DNA from: Methanosaeta sp. NSP1 | GTDB taxonomy: Archaea > Halobacteriota > Methanosarcinia > Methanotrichales > Methanotrichaceae | Length of the DNA: 5,523 nt | Direction of reading: 5' to 3' | Assembly: GCA_002256595.1 (NCBI GenBank) | Contig: NOLC01000244.1 | Span: 1-5,523, forward strand | Shown here: piece after piece, positions 1 to 5,059 of the stretch | Position numbering within the stretch: the stretch's first letter is position 1 | Layout: the number at the start of each line of letters is the position of its first letter | Translations under genes and position numbers: made by a program | Notes under the pieces: generated by a model | The model's database searches: none | What the model was told of the DNA's origin: nothing | Seen by the model: only the letters and a program-made list of their open reading frames with translations

Positions 1-2
1 TG

Positions 3-56
3 CAGGAGTTCAGGGCCATTTATGAGGAGCTGGCGGAGAGGCCCCCTGCTCAATGA
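3..56 (+). CDS. C-terminal end of an unidentified upstream gene (partial)
   Basis: Reading in frame 3 gives a 17-residue tail, QEFRAIYEELAERPPAQ, before a TGA at 54-56. The composition (acidic and basic helix, GAG/CTG/GCG codons) looks like real coding sequence. Frame 1 is also open, to a TAA at 70-72, but its product is less protein-like; frame 2 stops after seven codons. The family cannot be identified from so short a piece. The toxin-antitoxin promoter begins about 50 bases further on, so this gene is probably a separate transcription unit. Confidence 0.45.
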   Translation, partial: QEFRAIYEELAERPPAQ

Positions 57-106
57 GAACTTCCCCCAGTAACGATCCACCGCAATTAGATGGGGCGGGT
101 AAATGC

Positions 107-120
107 AAAGATATACATAA
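107..120 (+). promoter_or_regulatory. Probable TATA box for the toxin-antitoxin operon
   Basis: The AT-rich AAAGATATACATAA lies in otherwise GC-rich DNA. Its centre is about 30 bases before the ATG at 144. Archaeal transcription starts roughly 25 bases downstream of the TATA centre, so the transcript would begin at about 138-143 and have almost no leader. No Shine-Dalgarno sequence precedes the ATG, which fits a leaderless mRNA. The placement also argues against the in-frame ATG at 90, which would lie upstream of the promoter. Confidence 0.5.
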
Positions 121-143
121 TTATCAATACAACATTAGTGCGC

Positions 144-407
144 ATGAGTGAGATAGTCCTGCAGGTTCCGGATGACGCCTTGCTGGCCCTGAAGATGTCT
201 CCGGATGAACTGGGAAATGAGCTGAGACTGGCAGCGGCCATAAAGCTCTTTGAGCTAGGGAGGCTATCATCGGGGGCCGCAGCAGCACTGGCAGGAATAC
301 CGAGAACCCTCTTCCTTACCAGGCTGGCTGCCTACGGGGTTGATACTTTTCGCCTGACAGAAGAAGAGCTAAAATCGGAGGCGGCTCTTGCCGGAAGTCA
401 TCTGTAA
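144..407 (+). CDS. UPF0175 family antitoxin (small HTH-like protein)
   Basis: This is an 87-residue cytoplasmic protein that matches the UPF0175 pattern. It has a short N-terminal strand (EIVLQVPDD, residues 3-11) and the hallmark helix ELRLAAAIKLFELGRLSSG (26-44). A helix-turn-helix-like segment follows (AAAALAGIPRTLFLTRLAAYGV, about 45-66), then a tail with LTEEEL (71-76). UPF0175 proteins are known as the antitoxin partners of PIN-domain (often DUF3368) nucleases. They are thought to bind the toxin and repress their own promoter. The ATG at 144 is chosen over the one at 90 because the extra 18 residues (MGRVNAKIYIIINTTLVR) are not family-like and would cover the TATA box. Its 3' end overlaps the toxin gene by 20 bases, which implies translational coupling. 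The family call is firm; the antitoxin role rests on family knowledge and context. Confidence 0.85.
   Translation: MSEIVLQVPDDALLALKMSPDELGNELRLAAAIKLFELGRLSSGAAAALAGIPRTLFLTRLAAYGVDTFRLTEEELKSEAALAGSHL
377..381 (+). promoter_or_regulatory. Shine-Dalgarno site of the PIN toxin, inside the antitoxin gene
   Basis: A perfect GGAGG ends six bases before the TTG at 388. It sits within the antitoxin coding region and decides the toxin start: it supports the TTG, where the protein aligns with the usual DUF3368 N-terminus. The antitoxin itself has no such site, so the two genes appear to be translated by different initiation modes. Confidence 0.75.
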
Positions 408-873
408 TACCTCACCTTTGCAGTATCTACATCAGATCGGTCAATTGAGTATCCTTCCTGCCCTTGTCGGGTCTATTGTCGTTCCACCTGCGGTTCTGGC
501 TGAGCTGGACGCTGGGATCGCAAAAGGACTGGATCTACCACAACTGGAAAATCTCCAATGGATCCGGATTCAAGCACCTATTGGGGCTAAAGCTGCCTCC
601 TTGATAACAGATCTCGGACCTGGCGAATCCCAGGTGCTGATGCTAGCCCTGGAAATGCCTGGAAGCGTTGCTCTTCTGGATGATGCTCTGGCCCGTCGTG
701 TAGCCACTGCCAAGGGAATACCAATTAAGGGCACATTAGGATTGCTTCTGGATGCAAAACGCGCTGGCCACCTGCCCGCGGTCAAGCCATCTCTCGACAG
801 GCTTCAAGAGTTGGGCTTTCGTATAGCTCAGCAAACGCGAGATGCTGTATTGAAGCTGGCCGGCGAATCATAG
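388..873 (+). CDS. PIN-domain (DUF3368) ribonuclease toxin
   Basis: This is a 161-residue protein of the VapC-like PIN superfamily, DUF3368 branch. It is predicted to be a Mg2+-dependent RNase and the toxin partner of the preceding UPF0175 protein. Visible landmarks in order are: the N-terminal strand and NTSPL (7-11), typical of DUF3368 where other PIN proteins have Asp; LHQIGQLSILP (14-24); PPAVLAEL with Glu39 (33-40); GPGESQVLMLAL with Glu80 (77-88); LLDDALARRVA with Asp98/Asp99 (96-106); and GIPIKGTLGLLLDAKRAG (110-127). The acidic set E39, E80, D98/D99 fits an intact PIN metal site, so the enzyme is probably active. The start is TTG, with a GGAGG six bases upstream, and the gene overlaps the antitoxin by 20 bases. 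The RNA target cannot be told from sequence. Confidence 0.87.
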   Translation: MPEVICNTSPLQYLHQIGQLSILPALVGSIVVPPAVLAELDAGIAKGLDLPQLENLQWIRIQAPIGAKAASLITDLGPGESQVLMLALEMPGSVALLDDALARRVATAKGIPIKGTLGLLLDAKRAGHLPAVKPSLDRLQELGFRIAQQTRDAVLKLAGES

Positions 874-890
874 AGGCCGCCGGGGCAATA

Positions 891-910
891 AATCAAACTT
901 AATTAAACTT
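891..910 (+). repeat. Tandem 10-bp direct repeat
   Basis: AATCAAACTT is followed directly by AATTAAACTT, differing at one position. The core AAACTTAAT (895-903) recurs at 960-968, so the copies flank the TATA box of the phosphoesterase gene. This could be a regulator site or a chance feature of AT-rich DNA. Confidence 0.35.
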
Positions 911-915
911 TTTTT
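909..915 (+). terminator. Probable oligo-T terminator of the toxin-antitoxin operon
   Basis: A run of seven T lies 36 bases after the toxin stop codon. Archaeal RNA polymerase terminates at U-tracts without needing a hairpin, and none is seen here. The position between the toxin stop and the next promoter fits an operon end. Confidence 0.5.
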
Positions 916-920
916 GGCGA

Positions 921-934
921 TATAATTTTATATG
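921..934 (+). promoter_or_regulatory. Probable TATA box of the metallophosphoesterase gene
   Basis: TATAATTTTATATG contains TTTTATAT, close to the methanogen box A. Transcription would start near 955 and give a leader of about 100 bases before the ATG at 1060. A second, weaker candidate is CTTATACA at 981-988. The rest of the leader shows no structure I can defend. Confidence 0.5.
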
Positions 935-1047
935 CTCCATAATACCGCAAGATTTTAGAAAACTTAATAAGGCTCTAGCGCTTATACATCCGCATAAAGC
1001 TAAGTATCATTTTGGATGAATTGTCTACTTCAAGAGCGGACAGGAAA

Positions 1048-1053
1048 GGAGGG
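1048..1053 (+). promoter_or_regulatory. Shine-Dalgarno site that fixes the phosphoesterase start
   Basis: GGAGGG lies six bases before the ATG at 1060. An in-frame TTG at 1012 would add 16 residues (MDELSTSRADRKGGLY), but it has no ribosome site, and the added residues lie outside the domain. Confidence 0.8.
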
Positions 1054-1059
1054 CTATAT

Positions 1060-2790
1060 ATGAACGATATTCGCTATGTGTGCTTATCAGATATGCACTT
1101 CGGGGAGGAGGACAGCCTTCTCACCGAGATGGATGGAAATGATGTGGACCCGCTCAAGGCTAGCCAGGTGCTGGTGCATCTTGCCGGATGCCTTCGTGAG
1201 CTGATATCCAAAAACCAGGGATCACAGAAGCCCACATTGATTTTAAATGGTGATATCCTGGAGTTGGCCCTATCCGAGTATAACACCTCGGCCATGATCT
1301 TCGAGCGATTCATGGAGCTGGTCATGCCCAGGTGGTATGTCTTTGAGTGGGGAAAAATTCCTGGAAAAGATGGCGGAAAGCTCATAGAATATTTATCTCA
1401 GAATTTTGATATTGACTTTGCAAACACTGCGGAGATAAAGAAAACCAATGGCGATAGTGCCATCAGCATATCCGACGGAAGCCATCTCATCTCACTGGAA
1501 CTGAGCAGTGATAAGACCAAAGCCATCCTGAAGATCGATGGTGTGGAGAAGAAGGAATTCGCAGCCAAAGATAAGGGAAATGGAAAGATCAAGATCTGTG
1601 CTGAGGGCAGAGAGCTCTTTGAAAGGATCATCTACATTCCGGGCAACCACGACCACCACCTCTGGGAGCTGGCCAGGGAGACCCAATATGTGGAGTATAT
1701 CGACAGGCATCCCAATAAGCGCCTGGATCTGCCCTGGCACAAGACGGAGATGTTTATCCTGGAAGGAACCCGTGAAGAGCTGGAGAGGAATGTATCTTCA
1801 TATTTCCTGGATAAAATCTTGAAGAGAAGATCAAAGCTCGATATCGACGAGGAGCAGGTCCTGCGCGAAGATATCCAAATCTATATAGCCTATCCCAACT
1901 TCGGCCTTCTCTCTGAAGATAAAGAGAAATGCGTCGTCATTCATCACGGTCACTTCGTGGAACAGATGTACTGCATCATGAGCAGACTGAAAGCGGATCT
2001 ACTTAATATTGACAGCAAGACGCCCAATGATGTGCAGTTGTTTGAGTCCGAGAATTTCGCCTGGATTGATTTCCTCTGGTCTGCCCTGGGGCGTTCCGGT
2101 CAGGTGGGGGCGCTCACTGAGACCTTCTACGAGCATATGCTTGACGAGGAAGAGAGAAAGAATTTCTTCTCCAAAGTGGCCAGCAACCTGGCTAAGAAAT
2201 ATGGTCCGCGCTGGACAGACCCATTTGAAAAGAGATTTTTAAAATTTATCTTCGACAGAATCTCCGACCGGGAGAGAGGCGCCAAAGATGAGGCTCTTGG
2301 TGAGGATGGGCGAAAAGGAATGCTTATGTACCTGGATGCAGTGAAAAATCAGATCATCAATGAGCGTGAGGGGGAATTGCCTTCAGAGCTGTCTTTCGTC
2401 TTCGGCCACACTCACAAGCCGTTTCTCAGCGATCAATGCAATGTTACGGGATTCAAAAAGCCTGTGGCAGTTTACAACACCGGCGGCTGGGTAGTTGATA
2501 CCGTGCAGCGCAAAGATATCTTCGGGGGCGCTGTCCTGCTAATGGATGAAAATCTGGATGCCTGCCTGCTGGAGATGTATCGCGAAAACGAGAGCCTTGA
2601 AGGCTATAAGGTTAAAGCCCTGCATTTAAATGAAGGCACAACCGATAGCACCTTCTACAGGAGAATCAATGAGATAGTCGGCCCAGCCGATCAGCCCGCC
2701 AAAAAGCCCTGGGCCCAGTTCTCCAACATCGTGTCCCTTGACGTGAAGGCCAGGGCAGAAAGGCTTGATATGAGGCTCAAAGCCCTCTAG
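1060..2790 (+). CDS. Large calcineurin-like metallophosphoesterase, substrate unknown
   Basis: This 576-residue protein has no signal peptide or membrane segment, so it is likely cytoplasmic. It carries the full set of calcineurin-like phosphoesterase motifs: SDMHFG (D11, H13), NGDILE (G64, D65), PGNHDHH (N196, H197, D198), IHHGH (H295, H296, H298) and FGHTHKP (H450, H452). The last is followed by VYNTGGW, typical of the end of the fold. These residues normally hold a two-metal centre that hydrolyses a phosphoester. Small family members are about 200-300 residues. Here long stretches separate the motifs: about 130 residues between D65 and N196, with a lysine- and serine-rich, probably beta-rich part near 125-180; about 95 between D198 and H295; and about 150 between H298 and H450, helical and charged. 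A tail of about 100 residues follows the core. It has its own promoter and ribosome site and ends facing the cupin gene. The fold and metal site are clear; the substrate is not. Confidence 0.88.
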   Translation: MNDIRYVCLSDMHFGEEDSLLTEMDGNDVDPLKASQVLVHLAGCLRELISKNQGSQKPTLILNGDILELALSEYNTSAMIFERFMELVMPRWYVFEWGKIPGKDGGKLIEYLSQNFDIDFANTAEIKKTNGDSAISISDGSHLISLELSSDKTKAILKIDGVEKKEFAAKDKGNGKIKICAEGRELFERIIYIPGNHDHHLWELARETQYVEYIDRHPNKRLDLPWHKTEMFILEGTREELERNVSSYFLDKILKRRSKLDIDEEQVLREDIQIYIAYPNFGLLSEDKEKCVVIHHGHFVEQMYCIMSRLKADLLNIDSKTPNDVQLFESENFAWIDFLWSALGRSGQVGALTETFYEHMLDEEERKNFFSKVASNLAKKYGPRWTDPFEKRFLKFIFDRISDRERGAKDEALGEDGRKGMLMYLDAVKNQIINEREGELPSELSFVFGHTHKPFLSDQCNVTGFKKPVAVYNTGGWVVDTVQRKDIFGGAVLLMDENLDACLLEMYRENESLEGYKVKALHLNEGTTDSTFYRRINEIVGPADQPAKKPWAQFSNIVSLDVKARAERLDMRLKAL

Positions 2791-2821
2791 CTCAAATAGA
2801 GCTTCTTGATGCATTGTCATG

Positions 2822-2865
2822 ATGCAGTCCTCCCCCTGCCTGCAGAGGCTGCGAGGAGACTGCAT
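2822..2865. terminator. Nested hairpin between convergent genes, possible bidirectional terminator
   Basis: ATGCAGTC (2822-2829) pairs perfectly with GACTGCAT (2858-2865). After one bulged C, TCC (2831-2833) pairs with GGA (2855-2857). Inside, GCCT (2838-2841) pairs with AGGC (2846-2849) around GCAG. It starts 31 bases after the phosphoesterase stop and 47 bases beyond the cupin stop. There is no T-run beside it, so a terminator or 3'-end stability role is inferred only from position. Confidence 0.4.
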
Positions 2866-2890
2866 ATGGCACTAAAGCAGCACAGGCCTC

Positions 2891-2909
2891 GCCGTATGTG
2901 CCGGCTTTT
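2891..2909 (+). terminator. Possible terminator of the phosphoesterase gene
   Basis: GCCG (2891-2894) can pair with CGGC (2902-2905) over a seven-base loop, and TTTT follows immediately (2906-2909). The stem is only four pairs, so the call is weak. It lies just before the cupin stop codon at 2912-2914. Confidence 0.3.
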
Positions 2910-2911
2910 AC

Positions 2912-3250
2912 TTATAGCATCTTGGTGGCCTCTTTGGGCCTTGGCGTCTTGACCACCAGCACCCGCATGGGCCTGTCACTTTCGTTGATCCAGCGATGGG
3001 GGATTTTTGCCGGGCTCTCAATGAGCGTGTCAGCGCAGACGCTGGCTCTCTCCTCGCCTATCTCCACCACTCCCCGCCCCTCCAGGACATAGAAGACCAC
3101 ATCCACCGGAGTGATGTGCTTTTTCAATGCCTCCCCCGGTTGCAGGGTGATGTGCACCACCTGGGCGCTCTCGGTGTCGCTGATAGCTCTGGCATCTACA
3201 TTATGGGGATTGGGTTTGCTGGATACGGAATTAACTTCCACGATCTTCAT
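2912..3250 (-). CDS. Small single-domain cupin protein
   Basis: This 112-residue protein fits the Cupin_2 beta-barrel family. Cupin motif 1 is seen as LQPGEALKKH (36-45) ... DVVFYVLEGRGVVEIG (50-65). Motif 2 is seen as DTLIESPAKIPHRWIN (74-89). Of the usual metal ligands, H45 and H85 are present. The second histidine of the HxH pair is Thr47, and the glutamate position a few residues later is occupied by D50 or another residue, so the metal site may be reduced or altered. The C-terminal strand RVLVVKTPRP is typical. Small cupins may bind metal or small ligands, or act as isomerases or dioxygenases; the activity here cannot be assigned. The ATG is preceded by GAGG nine bases upstream (plus-strand 3260-3263). 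The gene has its own probable promoter and converges on the phosphoesterase gene. Confidence 0.82.
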   Translation of the reverse strand: MKIVEVNSVSSKPNPHNVDARAISDTESAQVVHITLQPGEALKKHITPVDVVFYVLEGRGVVEIGEERASVCADTLIESPAKIPHRWINESDRPMRVLVVKTPRPKEATKML

Positions 3251-3280
3251 CTAGATCTTCCTCGTCTTTATTTTATTGTA

Positions 3281-3308
3281 ATACCCCGATGCTTGCATCG
3301 GGTATAAA
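3281..3308 (-). promoter_or_regulatory. Cupin gene promoter with overlapping palindromic operator candidate
   Basis: On the minus strand, TTTATACC (plus 3301-3308) resembles an archaeal TATA box, placing the transcription start near 3280. Overlapping it is a palindrome: ATACCCCGATGC (3281-3292), TT, GCATCGGGTAT (3295-3305). Its inner eight pairs CCCGATGC/GCATCGGG are perfect, and the outer ATAC/GTAT pairs continue past one extra C. A DNA-binding protein on this site would cover the TATA box and block initiation. There is no T-run beside it on either strand, so it is unlikely to be a terminator. Confidence 0.45.
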
Positions 3309-3392
3309 GGGCATGCGTAATCAACTTAGGTTTCGATCAGGGTTACCTGGTTCTAGGATGGGCGGGATCATCAATTAGCCTGCACAAGAAGA

Positions 3393-4037
3393 TTAGAAGC
3401 CAACACCGGATAACCCAATCCCCACCTGCATCCATAGCACCTCCTCCTCGCCCTCTTCTCCCCTCAGGTACATGGCCAGCTCCCTGCCCAGCCCCAACAC
3501 CGCCTTGCGCTTCTCTACCCCGCCCCGCTCCCGGTAGTGCCTCTCAGTGTCCTCCAGGATTCTCTCGAAGCTGAGCCCTTTTAATGCCTCGCCCATGAGC
3601 AGACGCTCCTCAGAGTCGCACTTGAGATAGACGCATTCCATCTCCGGCGGTCCCAGAAATCTTCTGATCTCCCGAGCCAGCTCATAGCCCTGCAGAGATG
3701 GGACCACCAGACGGCATTCCGGAAAGTTCCGTTGCAGTATCTGAAGCAGTTCGGTGAAAAGGTGAAAATCCAGAGCGCAGTACTTGAAGAGCCTGTCCAG
3801 CAGGACCTCTTTCTTCTCCAGATCGATCCGCAGGAAGACCTCCACCGCCACTCCGTCCAGGCCGCACTGCTCTTTTCCATCCACATCCAGCCGCTCTGAA
3901 GCAGTCTGCAGCCGGTCGAAGAACTGGCAGAGGTCACGGCAAAACTGCTTCCTCCTGGCAGTCCCGCCAGGCGGCGGATCAGGATAAAAGCTTATGCTGG
4001 CCCTGACCGCCAGCCATTTGCTAGCTGTCCAATCCAT
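3393..4037 (-). CDS. Uncharacterised 214-residue protein
   Basis: I do not recognise this family. The product is soluble-looking, with no signal peptide or membrane helix. It begins with a hydrophobic segment (WLAVRASISFYPD, 8-20), then a Pro/Gly loop (PDPPPGGTARRK, 19-30). An amphipathic helix follows (about 30-50), then an apparent strand-helix region (GVAVEVFLRIDLEKKEVLLDRLF, 62-84; LFTELLQILQRNF, 93-105). A strand RLVVPSL (109-115) leads into a charged helical half with EEXR-type repeats, and the tail is hydrophobic and glycine-rich (VGIGLSGVGF). Seven cysteines (33, 37, 58, 87, 108, 135, 140) are spread without a clear metal motif. The ATG has AGGAG three to four bases upstream (plus 4041-4045). 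It lies 75 bases after the NosD-like gene on the same strand, with no T-run between, so co-transcription is possible. An overlapping minus-strand frame (3581-3937) is also open, but this frame is longer and has the ribosome site. Confidence 0.68.
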   Translation of the reverse strand: MDWTASKWLAVRASISFYPDPPPGGTARRKQFCRDLCQFFDRLQTASERLDVDGKEQCGLDGVAVEVFLRIDLEKKEVLLDRLFKYCALDFHLFTELLQILQRNFPECRLVVPSLQGYELAREIRRFLGPPEMECVYLKCDSEERLLMGEALKGLSFERILEDTERHYRERGGVEKRKAVLGLGRELAMYLRGEEGEEEVLWMQVGIGLSGVGF

Positions 4038-4112
4038 GATCTCCTTTTCCGATCATATCATGCATTCAGGGCCGCATCCAAGTGGCCGATGCATCCTTTT
4101 CCTAAAGATCCT

Positions 4113-4826
4113 TCAGTTCGTGGCAGAGATGGAAGGATAGCTATCCAGAGAGCTTCCTATGACCTTGGGCTTATCGCAGATGAGATCATTGTTGGTATCG
4201 TTGCAGCCCTCACCGACCTCATCATAATCGCTGTAGTGATTTCCCATGACCCGGGGGCCGCTGATCATATCCAGTATGCCCCGCAGTCCGCCCGACCTGG
4301 TGCCCGCATCCCAGGAGGTGTTCTTGCCGCTGTCGCTTATGGTGATGCTGTTGTTAATCAGATCGTTGGAGACGAAGGTGTTGTTTGCGCCGGCAGCCTC
4401 AATATATATGCCGTATTTGTTCTTGTAAATTATATTGTTCATTATAAGGTTATTGCTGGAGAGAACCTTGATTCCTGAATGGCCGCAACCGCAGCCGCCT
4501 GAGCCGGTGATATTGAAGCCCTGAACTGTTGTATTGCTCGCCGCAATGGTGATGACGCTCCCCGATCCGCCCGCATTAACCAGCGGACGGCCGTTGCCGC
4601 TATCCACACCGATAAGGTTGAGCGGCTTGTTTATGTTCACATTCTCCTTATACACCCCGCTTTGCACCCTGATGGTGTCGCCGGGCATAGAGCCGTCTAT
4701 AGCCGCCTGGATCTGAGAATAATTGGCGCCCGTCTGGCCCACAAGGACCTCGGAGGCACCTGCACATCCCCACAGCAATAAGGGGATCAGTATTAACAAG
4801 ATGCATGACCTCATAAAAATTTCCAT
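4113..4826 (-). CDS. Secreted NosD-like right-handed beta-helix protein
   Basis: The 237-residue product has an N-terminal signal: a short start with Arg6, a hydrophobic core CILLILIPLLLW (8-19), then GCAGASE. Cleavage is plausible after A24 (AGA); LWGC could instead be a weak lipobox at Cys21. The mature part opens with YSQIQAAID...PGDTIRVQSGVYKENV (36-63), the usual start of PbH1/NosD beta-helix surface proteins. Rungs follow, as in VITIAASNTTVQGFNITGSG, IKVLSSNNLIMNNIIYKNKYGIYIEAAGANNTFVSNDLINNS (119-160). It ends with the NosD-type GNHYSDYDE (195-203), an Asp/Asn-rich loop flanked by Cys208 and Cys217, and SYPS. Several N-x-S/T sequons are present (N98, N105, N148, N158, N169, N209). CGCGH (112-116) could bind metal or form a disulfide. 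NosD repeats are named for a copper-related periplasmic protein; in archaea they are mostly surface proteins of unknown role. The start could be M1 or M5, and no clear ribosome site is seen. Confidence 0.83.
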   Translation of the reverse strand: MEIFMRSCILLILIPLLLWGCAGASEVLVGQTGANYSQIQAAIDGSMPGDTIRVQSGVYKENVNINKPLNLIGVDSGNGRPLVNAGGSGSVITIAASNTTVQGFNITGSGGCGCGHSGIKVLSSNNLIMNNIIYKNKYGIYIEAAGANNTFVSNDLINNSITISDSGKNTSWDAGTRSGGLRGILDMISGPRVMGNHYSDYDEVGEGCNDTNNDLICDKPKVIGSSLDSYPSISATN

Positions 4827-4875
4827 GATATGCTCTTTCTATTAGAACCTTTTCATTAATATCTTGAAACAGTAC

Positions 4876-4900
4876 AATTTGTTATAGATAATATCAAATT
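4876..4900. promoter_or_regulatory. Imperfect 25-bp dyad near the NosD-like gene promoter
   Basis: AATTTG (4876-4881) and CAAATT (4895-4900) are exact inverted copies. After one mismatch, TAT (4883-4885) matches ATA (4891-4893), so nine of the ten outer positions pair around a five-base centre. It lies 50-74 bases upstream of the NosD-like start. It overlaps minus-strand TATA-like sequence (CTATAACA, plus 4881-4888), so it could be an operator for that gene. Confidence 0.38.
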
Positions 4901-5042
4901 AGATAATTTTCCATGCAGCGACTCCTGGCTGCATTTCTCTTTGATGCCTATTGCCGGCAGAATAAAGATCGCTGCTCCCTTTATCTTGGATCATGGCTAT
5001 ATGCCTCAAATCCTTTGAGATCAATACTCATCGCTGATTCAT

Positions 5043-5059
5043 CATATTGATATAATATG
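5043..5059 (+). promoter_or_regulatory. TATA-like element inside a palindrome, AhpD-like gene promoter candidate
   Basis: CATATT-GATAT-AATATG has perfect six-base arms, and its centre GATATAATAT resembles a TATA box. The transcription start would fall near 5075-5080, giving a leader of about 90 bases to the ATG at 5167. The palindrome may be a regulator site, or simply symmetry of the TATA box. Confidence 0.4.

Noticed and set aside
90..143. Longer antitoxin start at ATG 90
   Set aside because: It has no ribosome site, the added residues do not resemble UPF0175 N-termini, and it would place the TATA box inside the gene.
1012..1059. TTG start giving a 592-residue phosphoesterase
   Set aside because: The ATG at 1060 has GGAGGG six bases upstream and directly precedes the first strand of the fold; the TTG has no such site.
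1398..1740. Open minus-strand and alternate plus-strand frames inside the phosphoesterase gene
   Set aside because: They lie wholly within a gene whose motifs are certain, and their products are low-complexity Ser/Leu/Phe-rich sequences without domains.
2996..3307. Plus-strand open frame opposite the cupin gene
   Set aside because: It is the antisense of a clear cupin domain and has no recognisable motif or ribosome site.
3581..3937. 118-codon minus-strand frame inside the 214-residue gene
   Set aside because: The product is Ser/Trp/Arg-rich and unlike a folded protein, with no ribosome site. The longer frame has a start and good composition. A frameshift between the two frames is not needed to explain either end.
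4089..4478. 129-codon plus-strand frame opposite the NosD-like gene
   Set aside because: It is the complement of beta-helix repeats, whose Asn/Ile/Gly codons commonly leave the opposite strand open; there is no family match.
4915..4975. GCAGCGA / TCGCTGC seven-base inverted repeat
   Set aside because: The 47-base spacing and short arms make it no better than chance, and GCAGC pairs more closely with GCTGC at 4928-4932.
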